A stretch of 64,000 nt of DNA from positions 5,718,724 to 5,782,723 of the forward strand of contig CM021320.1 of assembly GCA_010645155.1 (NCBI GenBank). The letters run 5' to 3'. The DNA is from Tigriopus japonicus (Eukaryota; Arthropoda; Copepoda; Harpacticoida; Harpacticidae). A program made the position numbers and the translations under genes. Below the pieces are notes generated by a model. That model did no database searches and was not told the DNA's origin. It saw nothing but the letters and a program-made list of their open reading frames with translations. This document shows, in pieces, positions 11,901-26,500 of this stretch (its first letter is position 1; each line of letters begins with the position of its first letter).

Positions 11901-12143
11901 AACGCATGTTGTCTGTCATCGCAATTTTTTAAGATGCATATTTCTGTATTGAACTTTTGCGCAAGATCCAAAGATTTGATATTTAGGTACGTTGTGTTGA
12001 TTGATCAAAAAATCCAGAAATTCTAGTGACGCCACAAAAAGTGTTCTGAGATTCATGACAAAAGCCAATCATGAACTGCAATGAAACACTAGAATCAAAG
12101 GTTTATGTCTCACATTTTTGGTACAATGCTCTAGAAACAGAAT
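8917..12143. other. no gene seen
   Basis: Several open frames of 60-166 codons occur on both strands (the longest is 9967-10467). They include low-complexity runs (Thr repeats from ACG/ACA, Ile/Met runs from ATC repeats near 10400-10430) and no recognisable domain. I treat them as non-coding. Confidence 0.5.
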
Positions 12144-12459
12144 CTAGGCGAGTTGTCACGTAAATAGGTCATTTGCTGAGGGCTTTTGGAAGTAAAGTTT
12201 AAGTACACTAACAGTTAGTAAAAGTACAGTTAACTATAGTTGTAGACGCCATTGAAGAAGCATATGAAACAGAGTAGAAATAAACATGCTCGAGCTTAAG
12301 CTGGGTTTTTGCGATGGAAAAACGCGCCTTATGCAGCAAAACTTGATTGAGCATGTTTATTTCTACTCCGTCTCATATGCTTCCTTTACGTATACTTCTA
12401 GATATGCTTCCACTGTACTTCCAAAAGTCCTCGACAATTGACCTTATGTCAAAACCTAG
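12144..12459. mobile_element. nested inverted-repeat (foldback) element
   Basis: Two sets of inverted arms lie one inside the other. The outer arms are 12166-12198 and 12412-12444, matching at 28 of 33 positions and including GGAAGTA. The inner arms are 12257-12291 and 12349-12383, matching at 33 of 35 (GAAGCATATGA... and its complement), around a 57-bp loop. CTAGG at 12144-12148 and its complement CCTAG at 12455-12459 may be the true ends. There is no coding capacity. The structure fits a foldback MITE. The family is unknown and no target duplication was identified. Confidence 0.65.
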
Positions 12460-14500
12460 GTTTGCAAGCTTTTAAAATTCATGTAATTCGAAGCCAATGA
12501 TAAATTTTCATCATCATATTTTTTTGAGATTCTTCTTAAATATGGCCCAGCAAAATATTTGCATAGAAGTGACAAAACTTTCCTTTTTTGTAAATTTGAT
12601 ACAATTGGTCGGTTTTGGAGGCACATTTGACACCTCACTGATTTAATAGTATGATTTTCAATTTGTTCCAATAGATGACGCGGTTTTGCGTATTTGACAA
12701 TTGGTAAGGTTGTGAGTGTTTTATTTAATTACAAAAGTCTTTTGTAGACATTTTAGTATTTTTGATTCCTTTTGGGTGAGCCCTTTTGTGCATTGACCAT
12801 TCACTCATTTTGCTTAAATTTTCCTGGAATATTTTTTTCTTGCTTAAATGATTAAAGAATGAATGAATGTTTTTTGCGACTCTTGGTCATGTCATGGCGT
12901 GTAAAATAAGTTTTAAAAAAAATTAAGAAAATGTTCAATTTTTCTTTGGAAAAGCCAAGATATTTAAAAAAATCGAAGAAAAGTGGGGAAACATTTTATA
13001 AGATAGTTTATATTCTAAAATATATTGTTCTGATTCCTTCTCATAAATATTGGAATTATGTAATGTTACCTGGTTGAATTAGAAAAGATTCATTTTTGGT
13101 CAGTATTGAAGCAAAGTCGAAAGGGTCCTAACTTGAAAAGAATTTCTTTAGATATTTCCTGTCTCGCCAAACTTTGACATGCAGGATCACTTTTCTTTTA
13201 AATAACGGTTTTATACAAACCTGCAGAGAAAAATGTCTCTTTTTAACAGATCCTCAGTTTTATTTTGAAGGTAAGTTACGCTTTTTTCGCATTCGCTTTG
13301 TATTTGACCCAAAAACCGATACTACATGAGATCAAATCGAGCACAGCATTAGAAATGAAATAAACTTTGAGCCTCTAAGATCATTTCCTGTTTCTCTGTT
13401 TGTTAATAGAATTCTTAGCTTTCTTTCCGCCTTTCTTCAGCTTTGTAATCTTCAATTGTTTTGTTGAATCAGTACATTTGTGAATCACTTTGGATTCCAA
13501 TCCTAATTTGCTTCATCACAAATCTCAGAGTAAAGCCCCTTTTGTATCAGTTGGGGAGAAACAAATCACATTTTTTGCTTCATTAGAGCTTTGCTAGAAC
13601 TTATCAAGTAGAATCCCATGTTATTGTGAGCTAAGAGCTCAAATGAGCCAACAAAAAGTGGCTGACAGAAGAACCGAAAATCTTCATCATCGATCCAGTA
13701 ACCAAGCAGCTGTTAGAAAGGGAACCTTCAGGTGTGCTCATTCAACCAAACTTTTAGTGTACTTCAAGAACAGAAACGGGAATAACAATAAACCTGGTAC
13801 TCCTTTTTCTGGCAAATTATACTGGGATAGATGTTCTTGTTGTCAATTATGAACACTTCCAAGGGTGAACTCTCCGATGAATTGCGGCAAAAGGTAACTA
13901 GGGATCAATTCTTTTGTTGTTTGAATCGTGACAGAGGATTTAGTTTCCATTTGTGATTAAATTGAACCTATGGAAAGATCGTTTTAAGGTAATGGAAGTC
14001 AACGAAATCGGATTACTAATATATATGCATCGCTGCAACTCCCGGAATCAAATCAATTCATATTGTGTGGCAAGATGTAATCCCAAATTTGGCATTTGTC
14101 ATGATTGAAAAGGGCAATAGTAAGTCGAAAAAGTCCTCTTTAGTTGATTTAAAATTCATTTGCGTGTGTGCACCGAAGTCATTGACAAAACTAGAACCTG
14201 GATTGATGTGATGTTAACAGAAATAATGTTTGCTAACCCACCTTATACCAGTGTATTCAGAATCTGTCTTAGAGGGTGTTGTGGAGAACAATTTGACATA
14301 AGCTTTATTTTTTAAACATTTTGATGGCTTTCGAGCATTGTAAAAAAAAATTACAAATTTACCACGAGCCTTAAATTGTAGCTGAACATTGTAGCTATGT
14401 AGCTAAAAAGATTGTAGTCTTTTTCCGCTAGAGTGCATGGCAATCGGATGGTTCGTCGATACAGGTTGCCCTCTATCGTAGGGAGAGGAAACTAGCCGTG
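12460..14500. other. no confirmed gene; AT-rich
   Basis: Gene-poor. Two small coding-like fragments were seen and not accepted as genes: a short ATG frame at 13850-13895 ending at a GTAACT donor-like site, and a Cys-rich frame near 14027-14110. See the rejected list. Confidence 0.45.
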
Positions 14501-17500
14501 AAAAATGGAACCTCCAAATGGAATGGAGAGTGTCGCTCTCGCTCCTTCTTTTGCAAAGGTCCCTGGATGGAGTGTCTTTCATCAATTTGCCAAATGGCCC
14601 TCCACTTGTCAGGTTTTGTTTTTACTGTCTGAAGCCTTTAAGAGAGAAATGCATCACATTTTGACAAAATGTTCCTTCCCCAAGTGGCGTGGAACGAATG
14701 AATTACTCAAAGGGTTCTTCGTGTGCCTGCCGAGCCCTATTGCTCCTGCTGAATTGGTGAGTGTTATACAATTTCGCTTTTATTTCTTGAGTCAAGGGAC
14801 CCGGGGCATGGGTTGGTTGGGTATCGTGGTGCTCTAATAGGACGACTAGGGCAAGTGAGTGAGCGGTGAAGTGCGGTCGTGGTCTGTCTGAAATGTCCCA
14901 TGGGGGTATTTAGCCCGGATGATCTTGATAAATTGTTCTTTCTTGTCTCGTTGTTTCTTCTCTTTCCAAGAGAGAAAAAGGGTCTTGTGCTCTCTTTCCA
15001 AGACGGGCCTTGATGTGACTTTATCTTGGTTTTTTTGGAACACCATTTGAGTTTTCCACTTATGTGAACAAGGGAACAAGTCCCATTTCTTTCTTGGTTT
15101 ACTTGTTTATATGAGATAGTGTGTTCCATCATTCTCGAATGGGATCATTCGATTTTCATTCATACTTGGAGGACAAAAAGCGGTCTCAAGGACGAAGGAA
15201 CACTAAAGCAATTTCATAGATAGGTCCCTAGGGAGTACAAATCGTGCTATCGCAAACCTTGTCAAAGTTTTTTGATTGACGATTGGTTCTTAACCGGATG
15301 AAAATTAAAAACTGAATATCTTTTAACTTGGCAACAGAAATGTTTTAGTTGTAAATGTGATGGGATCAGTAGTACACAGATGCTAAATGCACGTGTTTTC
15401 AAGTTAGAATGATATTTTCCAGCGTAAAATATTCTGCCATGTTCCAACGTTCCATCGAAAGAAGAAATAATAAGATGCAAAGCTAGATTTATGCAAATTC
15501 TCTCGCAACAGAATATAAGTCATCCCTCCTCGAGATCCGCCACACCCGATGGGTGTGATGGGTTCTGGGTTCCAATGAAAGGTTTAATGAAAACACCTCG
15601 ACGACCCAGACGCTTTTTCGCCCGAAATCCCATTTCAAATTCCTAATTTCAAATTGATTTCCCCGCCTGCTCCACCCAAAAAGACTTGAGATAAAAATCG
15701 AAATGGAACTTGAGCGTGAAGCCCTCGTGGGTCGAGTCGTCACTGAGGGAAATCCATTTCATTGATGGTCCCAAAGAAACATTTTCCCCGATCCCAACGA
15801 AAAATCGAAGCAACGAGGGAGGAAGGAGAGAAGGGGCTCAACTTGCCAACTTGTCACAGTTTTCACAAGTTCCTCTTCGCTCCATGGTCTTTGTCCCTAT
15901 TACAGATTTTTTCTTCTCCTTGTCTTGTCCTCTCTGGCGACTCGATTTGGCTGGTTGGTCTTTGGTCTTGGGGATGATGGGACAGGAGAGGCCGAGGTCG
16001 GCCTGGGCTTGATCTCCTTCGAGTTAAGTTGGCGTCTTAACTTTTCGTTTCAATTCATCAAGTTTATAATGAGTTTTAGAAGAGGGACGTTGAATTGTTA
16101 AAACACGGCCTTTCTCAGATAAACCACCCATCCATCTTCTCATCACCCCGGCCTTTCTTGTGTGAGTGAATGGGCTGAACTCGTCCCCAAAACCCATGGG
16201 CGGTGGGCCATACTGCCTTGTTCCACTTTATTCTTAAGTGGATGAGTACTTTCTTCAGAGAACCTGATCTTGAATTTCTCGCCCTAAGAAGAATTCGGTC
16301 TTCCCCCACTTCTGGTCTGAGAAAAAAAAGATTGCCCCCTCAAGTTTCAGACTGTACAACAAGACTAATTCATTATGCACGGGCAGGAACAACACTGCCA
16401 GAATCCTTCCCACTCACCACGACTTGTGTTAGGCCAGGCCAGGAATTTCAGACCAAGGACATCTCCATTTCTGGTCAAGAATCTGGGCAACTGTTTGTTC
16501 TGAAACTCCCTTCATTCTGAATTCTTTAACCCTAAACCAACCCTCAACAATCCTCTACTTCAAATACATCTGTTGGTTAGACAGTACTTGTGTTACTATT
16601 AAAGTGATCCTAAAGTATCTCGGAGAAAAGAGACGTTTGTCTCTCCGATTGCGTTTCCCGTCCAAGAAGTAGAGGTCCCGTTTGCTCGACTCATCTGGTG
16701 ACTGTCATAGAGTGAAAGGACAATGATTTCGAGGGAAAGAGTGATGGGCCATGATCATGATGAAAATGGATTCCAACGTGCGAGAAAGACGAGGAAATTG
16801 AATTCTTTTCATCAACGGCCTTATCTTAATAAATTCCGTGTAAATCAAGCCAACAGAGATGGCCATTTTGAGACCTTCCTCACGAATTTGCGGACAACGA
16901 AACGAGCCCAGAAAAATGACCATGTTTAACAGTCGAAAAAAACCTCTGGTAGATGAAAATGGTGATCCCTAAATACAGGGAACAAAAGGTATGTTGCCAA
17001 CAACTGGTAAGGAACTGATCTATTGGAACAAGTTTTCGAATCCTGCCACAATATGAACCTCTTTACAAGACGATATGCTGACGACTGACAATCGAATCGT
17101 CAAAATCTGAAGTTGCAGCGTGTCTTTCATCATGTACTACTACTATCTCGTGACTCTTGAAAAGGAAGTTTCAGTTCATTTCCAGTTCCATTAAAACTTG
17201 AGAACCGTCGAGATTTCTGCATCCCAGTCCCACAATGGTTCTTCTTGTATTTAATGGAGGCGGGTTTGTCGTTTCCCTTTCTTCTCCACTCTTCATTAAA
17301 ACCTGCCAAAAATCCTGACTCCGTCCCAAAAAAGTTTCCCCCTGCCTTTGCCTCTTGGGCTTCCACAAACACACACACACACTAGTCACTCCAACCAACC
17401 AGTTAGATCTATCTAAGTTGAGGGGCAAACCTCAGCAACAACGAGGTATAGAGAGCTCTAGAAGAATAGGACCGTCCATAATGCCATGGTGTTAATTAAA

Positions 17501-20500
17501 ATCAGAACACACACCTCCATTCAGTTTCTGCTGAAATAAAGGCCATAGATCACCGACTGGATTGGTAGAGGGTTTGTGGCCTTTGGCTTCGTAGTGCCAT
17601 GTATTGCTTTATCGTGTTGAATGATGGTTTGAGCTAGCTTTTTAGTGGATCAAACTTGCCAGACACAGATACTGGATGGAGGTTTGTTCGCAGGTGTGTT
17701 AGTCTTTGTTTAGAAGGCTCTAACAAGGTTGAGAATCGGGATGGTTGAGGCACTTCCCGGTCTTTCCTGGAGGTTCTTGGTCTTCACAGGGAACAACCTC
17801 AAGTTATTCTGTAAACTTTTTCTCTTTTCCTTCCTATCCCAGCCTCAAGACAAACAAAGCGCATCACTTTTATTAGGTGAAGGAAGCAGGATATTCATCC
17901 TCATTTCGAAAAGGCGTTCGTTCTTACCTGAAAAAAGACAACCAAACCCGTTAGCAATTTTCCCCCATTGTGCAAATTCATCCATTCTTTTTTATTTTGC
18001 AAGAATCGACGTCTGGTCTGAAATGAAGGTTGCCAAACCCCCAAGCTTCCAAGGTGTGTTCCAACCAAACTTTGTGAGCACCTTTTCTCGGGGTAGTGAG
18101 TCATGAAGTCCGTCGAAATTATTGAGTCACGTGGGTTTATGAGGCTCATAAGAGGGATCTTTAACCACCTCAGATGGGCTCTTAACCGGCGAAGTCACTT
18201 TTCCCCCTATTCCCGGCGTTCTTAAGCAAAGAGTTTGGCCGACCCAAACCAACCCGGATCGTAATGTCGTCGTCGCCATCTTGGAGCCAACGAGATGCCA
18301 GTCACGTTTCACTCTCATTCTACCGGTGGGTTACTACCAATCATGAGTGGAACCACGAGACATTGTAAAATGACACCCCGAACTGTACATCAGGGGGTTA
18401 TATGGAGCACCAGTGTTCCACACAGAGAGAGATAGTGAAGAAGAAATTCGAATTTCCAACAACCCACGGCTTCCCGACCTTGTGTTCTCGTGGCTCCAAA
18501 CGAATGTGAGAACAACAATGCTTTGCGTTTCCAAACAAGCCACAAGTAGCACGGGTGTGAGACCGAGACATTAATTTATTTCTAAAGCAATTCCTCTTTC
18601 TTCCGTTTCTATTCTTCTCCGTGGGATGTTGGTTTTGGGGAGGAGGTGAATGGGTGGGTGAGTCAGACATCCGGACAGTTGACAGGGTGTGTGGATGGAG
18701 TAAGTGATGGTGGGTGGGTGGGTGGTTGGTCGGTTGGGTTGTTGTACACGTGGCCTCAACAACTTGAGAGGAACAGGCAGGACAAGGAAAACTGGAACAC
18801 AGTCCTACTGATGTGATCCCATTATTTCAGGGACTCACCACCATCACGGTGGGTGCCAGTTCCCATTTGTGTACTGTTACTCCTTGAACGTACCCGATAC
18901 ATTGTATCGAGGGGGGGCTCAAAGATGTGATTGTTGGAAGATTGGAAAATTACCCCCATTTTCTATGAAGCCTATTCCAACGTGCTCTCGTTTTATTGTG
19001 AGGGCCCGATCAGACAGACTCGATTACTTGTGAAGGATCCGAGGCCTAATGAATGAAACCATCTGATTATTTCTAGGGTTTGTTGTTACTTCCGTGAGTC
19101 TCGATTTTTCTAGGAAAAAAGGGAAGCATTAGTTGGGCTGTAAAAACGAATTGCTTTCAATTTCGAAGAAAAGAAGAAGACTTATTTTGTCACAAATGTA
19201 TTTAAGCGTGGCTGAGGGGAGAATGGAGGACCGATCTTTTTGGAGAAAAAGTGGCTCTTTCGAAGAAGAGTTATTGTGGAACTTGACTATTTATGTTCCG
19301 TGGGAAGAGCCTCCTCCCACATACCAAAAGTGGGGGCAAGATTCCATCGAACCCCGCCATTTTACATGAGCTTGCGAAAGATCGTTGAGAGGGTGGTCAT
19401 GAGAAAATAGATTCCAAATGAGTTATGGGCCCATTGATCACCGAAATAAATTAACCTGATGTGTCATTTTGTACTTGAAACATGTCAGACCTTTGGCACC
19501 AAGGCCGAAACACTGGAAAACGGGAATCCAGCGGCAAAAGATGCGATTGGCAGGTAGTCATGAAGTGGTTGGCCCTTTTTTCGCTTCAGAGTCCAATTAT
19601 TGGCACAATATTTTCTTTCACACCCGCTTCGGTTCTCGTCGGCTTTTTTCACTCATGGTCCAATTCTCGTTCCCTTCAATTTTCGTCTCTAAAGCATTTT
19701 CTTCTGAAAAGAACCTCAAGTTATAGGAACATTGCCGCTTTTCCCTTTTGCCAATTACTTTTTATCACGACACACTCGTATATTTCTAGCGGGTTTTACT
19801 CACATCCACACGAGCAAATGGAGTGGCTCAAACTAACGATATGGGTTCCAAGGATCGAGAGAACTAGTGATGAGAAATATGGACTCGCCAAGACGTTTAG
19901 AGGTCAATAAAGTGGCCAATTTCAATTTGTTTCACTTTTCGTTCGGTTGAGTGGTCAGCATATCAATCAAGAACCCCCGATCAGGATCCGATGTTGCCCA
20001 TTTGACAGCATCAGTTATATCAAGGATTTCACTTCAAGCAACAAAGACTTCATTGGACGAATTTCTCTGTTTTCTCTTTTCAATGGCACAGTCCAGTGTT
20101 CCTGGAACAAGAAGTGACCATGGGATCAGTCTCAACTCAACAACAGCTTGGACCATTGTGTTGAGCACCAGAAGTGTGGTATGGCACCCCTAACCCGTCC
20201 CAATCCACCACGCATGGAACACTAAAAACTGGACCATGGGCAAGAACCAACATGGGGATATAATATATATATGGACCGACCAAGCAAGCTAGAGCTAGAG
20301 TGAGTGGGTGAGTAAGCAAGTAAGAAGGCAAAGGACGACGACGACGACAGTGTGCGAGAATGGAGGTCCATCATCATCGCATAAACACTTTATCATCCAA
20401 CGGGAGGAGCTTTAGGAAGGAATGGCTAGTAAACTTCGTCCACCACAATACAGTTCGGTGGAACAATTCTGGAAATTGGAACACATACATTGTGGACTCA

Positions 20501-23500
20501 CTGGCTTTGCCTTGAGCGAGCCATCAGCCTGGTTTAGGAAGACAGCCAATAAAGAGGATGGAGCATTCAATTTCTATTCATTCTCAGACCCACATGTACG
20601 TTGGTGGAGGAGTGAGAATCGCCACTTTGTGGGTCTAGTCAGGAATCCCAGGGATCCAAGGGTAAAGAGTGACCATTTCCCTTGTGATTTCAAACCACTG
20701 CTTGCTCATTTCCTTTCCAATGTCTGCGTGAGCAGCATAGTCCACATGGACCTTGGCAGACATGCACATAAACTGACCAATGAAGGTTAAAACGAACGAA
20801 GGAAGGACAGGGATCAAAACATTGGTTGAGGGAGGTTGGAGAATGGTCTCGAGGTTAAAACAGCTAAGGGCTATTCCTAAAGTTTGACAAAGAATTTATC
20901 TAGAACAAACGCCTCCCCTTCAACGTTAGAAACGTCCGTTGGTTGTGGTCATTTTTCCATTCTCGCTCGACGACTGGACCGAGATTTTTACGAGAGTGCA
21001 AAACACCCGAATGGCTTATAACAGGGAATTCCCATCGAGATCCAGCTTCCAGCAGTGAATCCTGACTAGTTACCAAATTAATAGTCTTTTTAACGACGAG
21101 AGATGTTGCCTCTAAACCAATGAAGGAGAAGGAAGGAGTGAAGCTAGCTAGTTTGTTCTCTTTCTGTGTTTCCCTCCTTCCTCTTTTTCCCTTCTCCCGA
21201 TCCCTTTTTTCTCCATCTGTATTTGAACAAGGAGGTCCATTCAGGGATGTGAAAAGCGATCCGAGCCTTTTCATTAGGGAACCATCCTCTTTCTGGTCGT
21301 GGTGGCACCTCTGCTTGTCTTGGAGGCTTGACACCCCCACCTCCTAAAACATCAACCTAGCAAAAACAAACTCGTTCTGGCTCTCAGGATCACCCACCCA
21401 TGGTGTGGAGCATCATTTTCTAGAGCCCGTTCCATTTGGAACCCCCACTCGGTTTGGGTCCAGTTTGGGACAACCAGGCAACACACCGACAAACACCTAG
21501 TTTGCCTCCGTCCGTTCCCTGGGCAGAATGGGGCAAAAACGTGAATGAGTTTCCACAGACTTGCCAACCAAACTTGGATCCAGACAAGAAGACCATGGAC
21601 CAACTCAATGTATGTACTACCGAGGTAGAGAAGGCCAACCAGAGAGGGAGAAAAAACTTGGTCCAAAAAGTCAATTTGCCTCCTGCGGTGTGAACAATGA
21701 TTTGAAAAGCTAGCTTGGACGTGAGAAAATGGGATTGCTATGGTTGGATTTCTATCATTTCATTGTTTGAGCTACTAATCGATGAATGCATATTTCAATT
21801 TCATAATGAAGGTGGTGGGGGGATTATGGGCTCAGCAATCAGCAGGACACATTTCGTTTGGAACTCGTTCCTAGATTGTCCCTTCTAATATCACAAAGGT
21901 CTTGGAGTTCATTCTCTGGAGAGATTGAATGACTAAGGTAGGGGGTCTATTTGCGGAAAGAGAAAGCAGGTTCATTCAAAATAAGCATAAAACAGCCATT
22001 ATGGTCAGGCTAATCTCATATCCCATCCAGTCGGCCAAGTATTCAGAGCAGTTTGCAAAGATGATCTTGATGTGGCCGTGGTCCCTGTTGCTTAGATCAA
22101 TTTGGCGCAGGCTAAAAAAATATGCATTAAAATTGAAATCTGAGTTATGTCGTCGGTTCTTGAAGAATTGATCCACAAAACTCAGTGGAAAACGAGAGCT
22201 TTTAATGTCAAAAAATACTCTATTGGACAAAATATTATGATTTCTGAGTGCTTGGAACCATTCTCTTGTACGTTGAAGGGAAAAAAAACTTTGGAGCCAT
22301 TGCTTGGAGAGAGTTGTATGTATTTGCTTCAAATCCTCACTTGACATCCCTGTTTGCCATCCGAGACAAAAACGACGATATATTGATGGACAGAATGACA
22401 ACGCAGACAAGACGCATTGATTGTGCAAACAAAATGTGTATGCACGAAGAATTTCAATCTCGACCAGCCCACTTTTCCTTATTTATGTCGCTCAAAGAAT
22501 CTTCTTATGGATCTTTATGGACAGAGAGACCTGAAAATAACGTCTCATATGGTCCAGAAAACCCTCAGTCTACAAAAACGAGAGATTTAAAGCCCTTGTG
22601 CTTTCAGAAGAACCACTGTAAGAAGGTAGGATAATGAATGCACTCTGAGTCTCTGACACACAACTTTGAAATGACAAGCCTCAATTTTGCGTTCATAGAA
22701 TGGACATGCTTCAAGTCAAAGGCTAATGGTGTGCTCCTCTTGAAGAATTAGCTAGGTGCCCATTTAGAAGTTGTGTTGGAAGGGACGAAACTGGACCCCA
22801 TCCCCTTTCGTTTCCCTATTTTAGTCGCCGGTGGGTTCATCCGCTATTGACAACCCGAAGAAGGCTGCAAAAGGGGGCCTTTTCTTTCCCGAAGAGAGGA
22901 AACTTTTTCCCTCGGAAACTTGTAAACAGTTTTCTGAGTGCATAGCGGGCTATGTAGTTCATAGTAGAACTCTGCCTGAATACCATGGACCCCATACATC
23001 ACGCATTTACAACCTATGGATTCTCTAATCAGACAGAGGGAGGATGGTTACTGGTGTTCAAAAGTGACCGATGCTCAATGAAGGGTGTCTGAACCGTTTT
23101 TTGCACCTTTCAAAGGGCAACATTGATGTATTGTGGAAAATGACATCGAAGCCAAAGCGTGTATTGGCTTTGGTTCCTTGACAATGGCCGTTTCTTTGCT
23201 CGAGGAAAAAGGGATGCAGTTAATTGGTGCATGACCAGCCAAAACTGAAGACGTAGGTGAAACTTTTGAGATTGTTACCCAATAAAGGCGAGGAACCTAA
23301 CTTGGGCCATCCACTTCCTTGGCGTGGTTTTCGGCCCAAAGTGAGCAAAAAGAGCCTGGCAATTCCAACGCATCGTCGAAAGCAGCGGCCATTTCCAAAC
23401 CCAAGAAAGAATGTGAGCTCATATCAAAAAGTCGTCATCAAAGTTTTTTTCGCGTTCCAAAGGCTCGTCGTCATTGGTGGTTGGTTGGTTGGTCGAAGGG

Positions 23501-26500
23501 GGATATTGGGTGAGTGGAGAGAATCCAGCCTCCATTTGGGATCAAAGCAGTTGGAAGGGATGGAGACGGGATCGACGACCATCTTCATTCATGGACTGGA
23601 CGTCCTGTTATGTGCGTAGACCCTCGGGTCAAATCTTTTCTTTTCATCCTCCATCTCACAATATCTCTATTGCCAAACCTTGGCTGACCCTTTTGGTAAA
23701 TGAATTTTGAGGTTCGAAGCGAGTCAAAGTAGGATCCATGTTGTTAGTGAATTGTATTGGGAAAGAAAAGGGAGCTTTGGTTGGTGGCGAGCAAACAAGC
23801 TGCTGTGGTCAAGATTGTGGCGGAGTTTCTCCCCATAGGAAGAAAGCCAAGTGGATCAAAGTCATGGAACAAGTGTTGAAGAGAAGGATGCGAGAAAGTG
23901 AGAGCGAGTTTTTTGGTCCAATCCCAAAGTGGAAAAACAACAAGGTAGAACTCACAACCTCCTCAAGTTGGTCCATGTCAGACCAACTGGAACATATTCG
24001 AGGGAACAAACTTTTCCTACACCAAGCCTGTAGTCGTCAGTGAGCCGTGTGCCCTTATCCTATTGTCCCAAATGTGTGCAAGTGTGTGGGACAATTTCGA
24101 TTTGCCATCACAGATAAAGAGAACTGGTGATCCCAAGCATTCTTGATTGTCAGTGGTCATCGTGTTCCAATCATTCCAGGTCCTTTTGCATGTGAGTCAG
24201 CATGACAAATGTTCCTGTTTTTTGACTGTGACTCTCGATCATCATTTGCGATTTTTGGCACCAGTTCTTGGTCATCTCAGGTGAAGAGATTATCCTGTCA
24301 ATGATGACTGGATGCGACCATTCATATCTTACTACTTGGTAGAGAATGGATGTGAAACAAGAAGAACGGAAAACGCTTTCGGTTCCTTTTACGTTCTTGG
24401 CGTCTGCACGCGCACGCGTGCGTGCGTGCGTCGTTGCCATTTTGCAATCGATTTGTGAGAAGTTTTGGCAGGCAAGTTCCATTACATTCCTCCTGCAAGC
24501 TGGAAAGAAAGCTCAAGAGCCCATTTTGGCCAGCACATTTCAAGAACACTCATGAGACCCTGAAGACGAAGAGGAACACGAGAAAAGTAGAGGCGATAGA
24601 AAAAATTATTTGTGTCGGTCGGAGAGGCGCAGAAGTATTTACAAGTAGCTTTCATCTGATTCATGGGGATGGGTTGGGGAAATGATTTCTGCCAGAGGAG
24701 CTATTATGGTCCGAGAAACGCGGATATAACCTGAACAATGGCCATTAAGGCTCGGACTCGTTTGGTTCTCTGCTGTGCTCCATTAGAAGAGGGCTACTAC
24801 AACAACAAAGAGTGTTACGAGTTTTTCTCACACTTTTATTCTCGCCTTAACCAGATCAACCAAGGATCATCATAAATAAACAAAAGCCTCTTTGCATTGA
24901 TGATGTACTTCATTATCCCATTATCGAGTGGCCCGGGAAACAGACTGGAAGAAAGTGAGGAGGAGCCCCATCCATCCATCCATCCAACCAACCATCCAAC
25001 CACCACCATATATCATCAACATGCATACGGAATGAACACAATCCTCCGCAGACGACCAACCGAACCCGTCGATCACCCTCCTTCCTTTCATCAGGCATTC
25101 TTTGATCCCACCACAAAATGTATCCCACGAATGCAAACACCCGTTCATGCATCCATCGTCCTTGAGCTGTTGACTGGCGGATCGACCATGACTACGAGAC
25201 AAGTAATGTGTACACTAATATCACATTCGCCCTTACTTTATGTACATAAGACGACTCCAACCCTGATAAAAGACAGCTTTAGTCGTGAACCGCCCCCCGA
25301 TCAAGACCGACCATCAAGCTTGTGGCCTAGGGAAATGGGTGGTGCATTGCATTTTGAGCAGATGTGATTCGGTTCAAGCACGAAACCGGTCGTGGGAAGT
25401 CAAACACAAACTTGCCAAGATTCATTTCGTTCGTCAAACAATGCAAGTGCGTGATGCATTTCCACAAGTGAGGAAAAAGAGCCGCTCACTGACACTTTCG
25501 ATGCATCACCCTGTATTGTCGGTGGTACGTAGTAGCTATTGTGGAAAGTAAACCGGCAAAGCCTCATGATCCCAATGATAGTTGGGAGATGGGTTGGAGG
25601 TTGTAAATAAACCCCGCGTGGACCACTACAAAGACAGGCGAGGGACTTTGAAGTTGCATGTTGTTCCACACAGATAAGTTGTTGCGGTCGTCGTCGTCGT
25701 CGTCGTTGTAGTAGTTACTCAGGGACCAGAAAGACGAGAACGAGTCGAGAAATCATTCTGAGCGCCGACCCTTCCTTATCTGCCCATAGTTCTAGCTAGC
25801 TAAGCTATTCAGTGGCAGAAACTACCTTCGTCAATCATTCCAAGAAGCGGATTGGCAGCTGGAACGCTCTCCAGTGCTCAAGGGTCCAACCAAATGGTGG
25901 TTCTTTTTCAAAACGAGGCTTCATTTTGAGCTCAAAAGTGCGTACACATATTCCAACCATTGTTGGCGATGATGTCATGAAATGCAAGATGGGAAGCAAC
26001 GTGTACCTATAAGGAAGTTCAGTGTGGGCCATCATGGATGAAAAGTTGGAGACATCAACAGTCCCAAAACTTTCGCTCTATTTGGTGCGCGAGGTGATGT
26101 TTGGATGGAAATAGCTCAAACTTTCTGGCTTGGTCTTCGTCGTGTTGAAAGTATTGATGTGAGCGTGTTCCCAGGTTCCAAATCTGCCTCCTTCAACTCG
26201 GGGGGGAAGAAGTGATAAGCTTTTACTACTAAATGGTATCTATTTAGAGGAGGGGAACACTGACTGACTCATCCGGGAAAGAGTGTCGACCAACGAACGA
26301 AAGATAGAGCAAACAGCAATGTAAGCCCTCGGTTTCAAACCAACAACGAGATCGATCGGAAAACAATGTGTATGTTGGATATCCCCCTTGGAACACCCGG
26401 TTGGATATGATTACTTTACCAAGCACATATTTGCCATCTTTCATATGCGCGTCAGGGGATCGATGAAAGGCGACATGGTAAAGAGAAGAAGAAGAAAACG

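Noticed and set aside
13850..13895. Short frame MNTSKGELSDELRQK, reminiscent of a Tc1 transposase N-terminus
   Set aside because: Only 15 residues match the general pattern and no continuation of a helix-turn-helix follows. Too short to support.
14027..14110. Cys-rich frame with YCVARCNPKFGICHD, faintly like a piggyBac C-terminal zinc cluster
   Set aside because: Cysteine spacing does not match the family and there is no upstream transposase.
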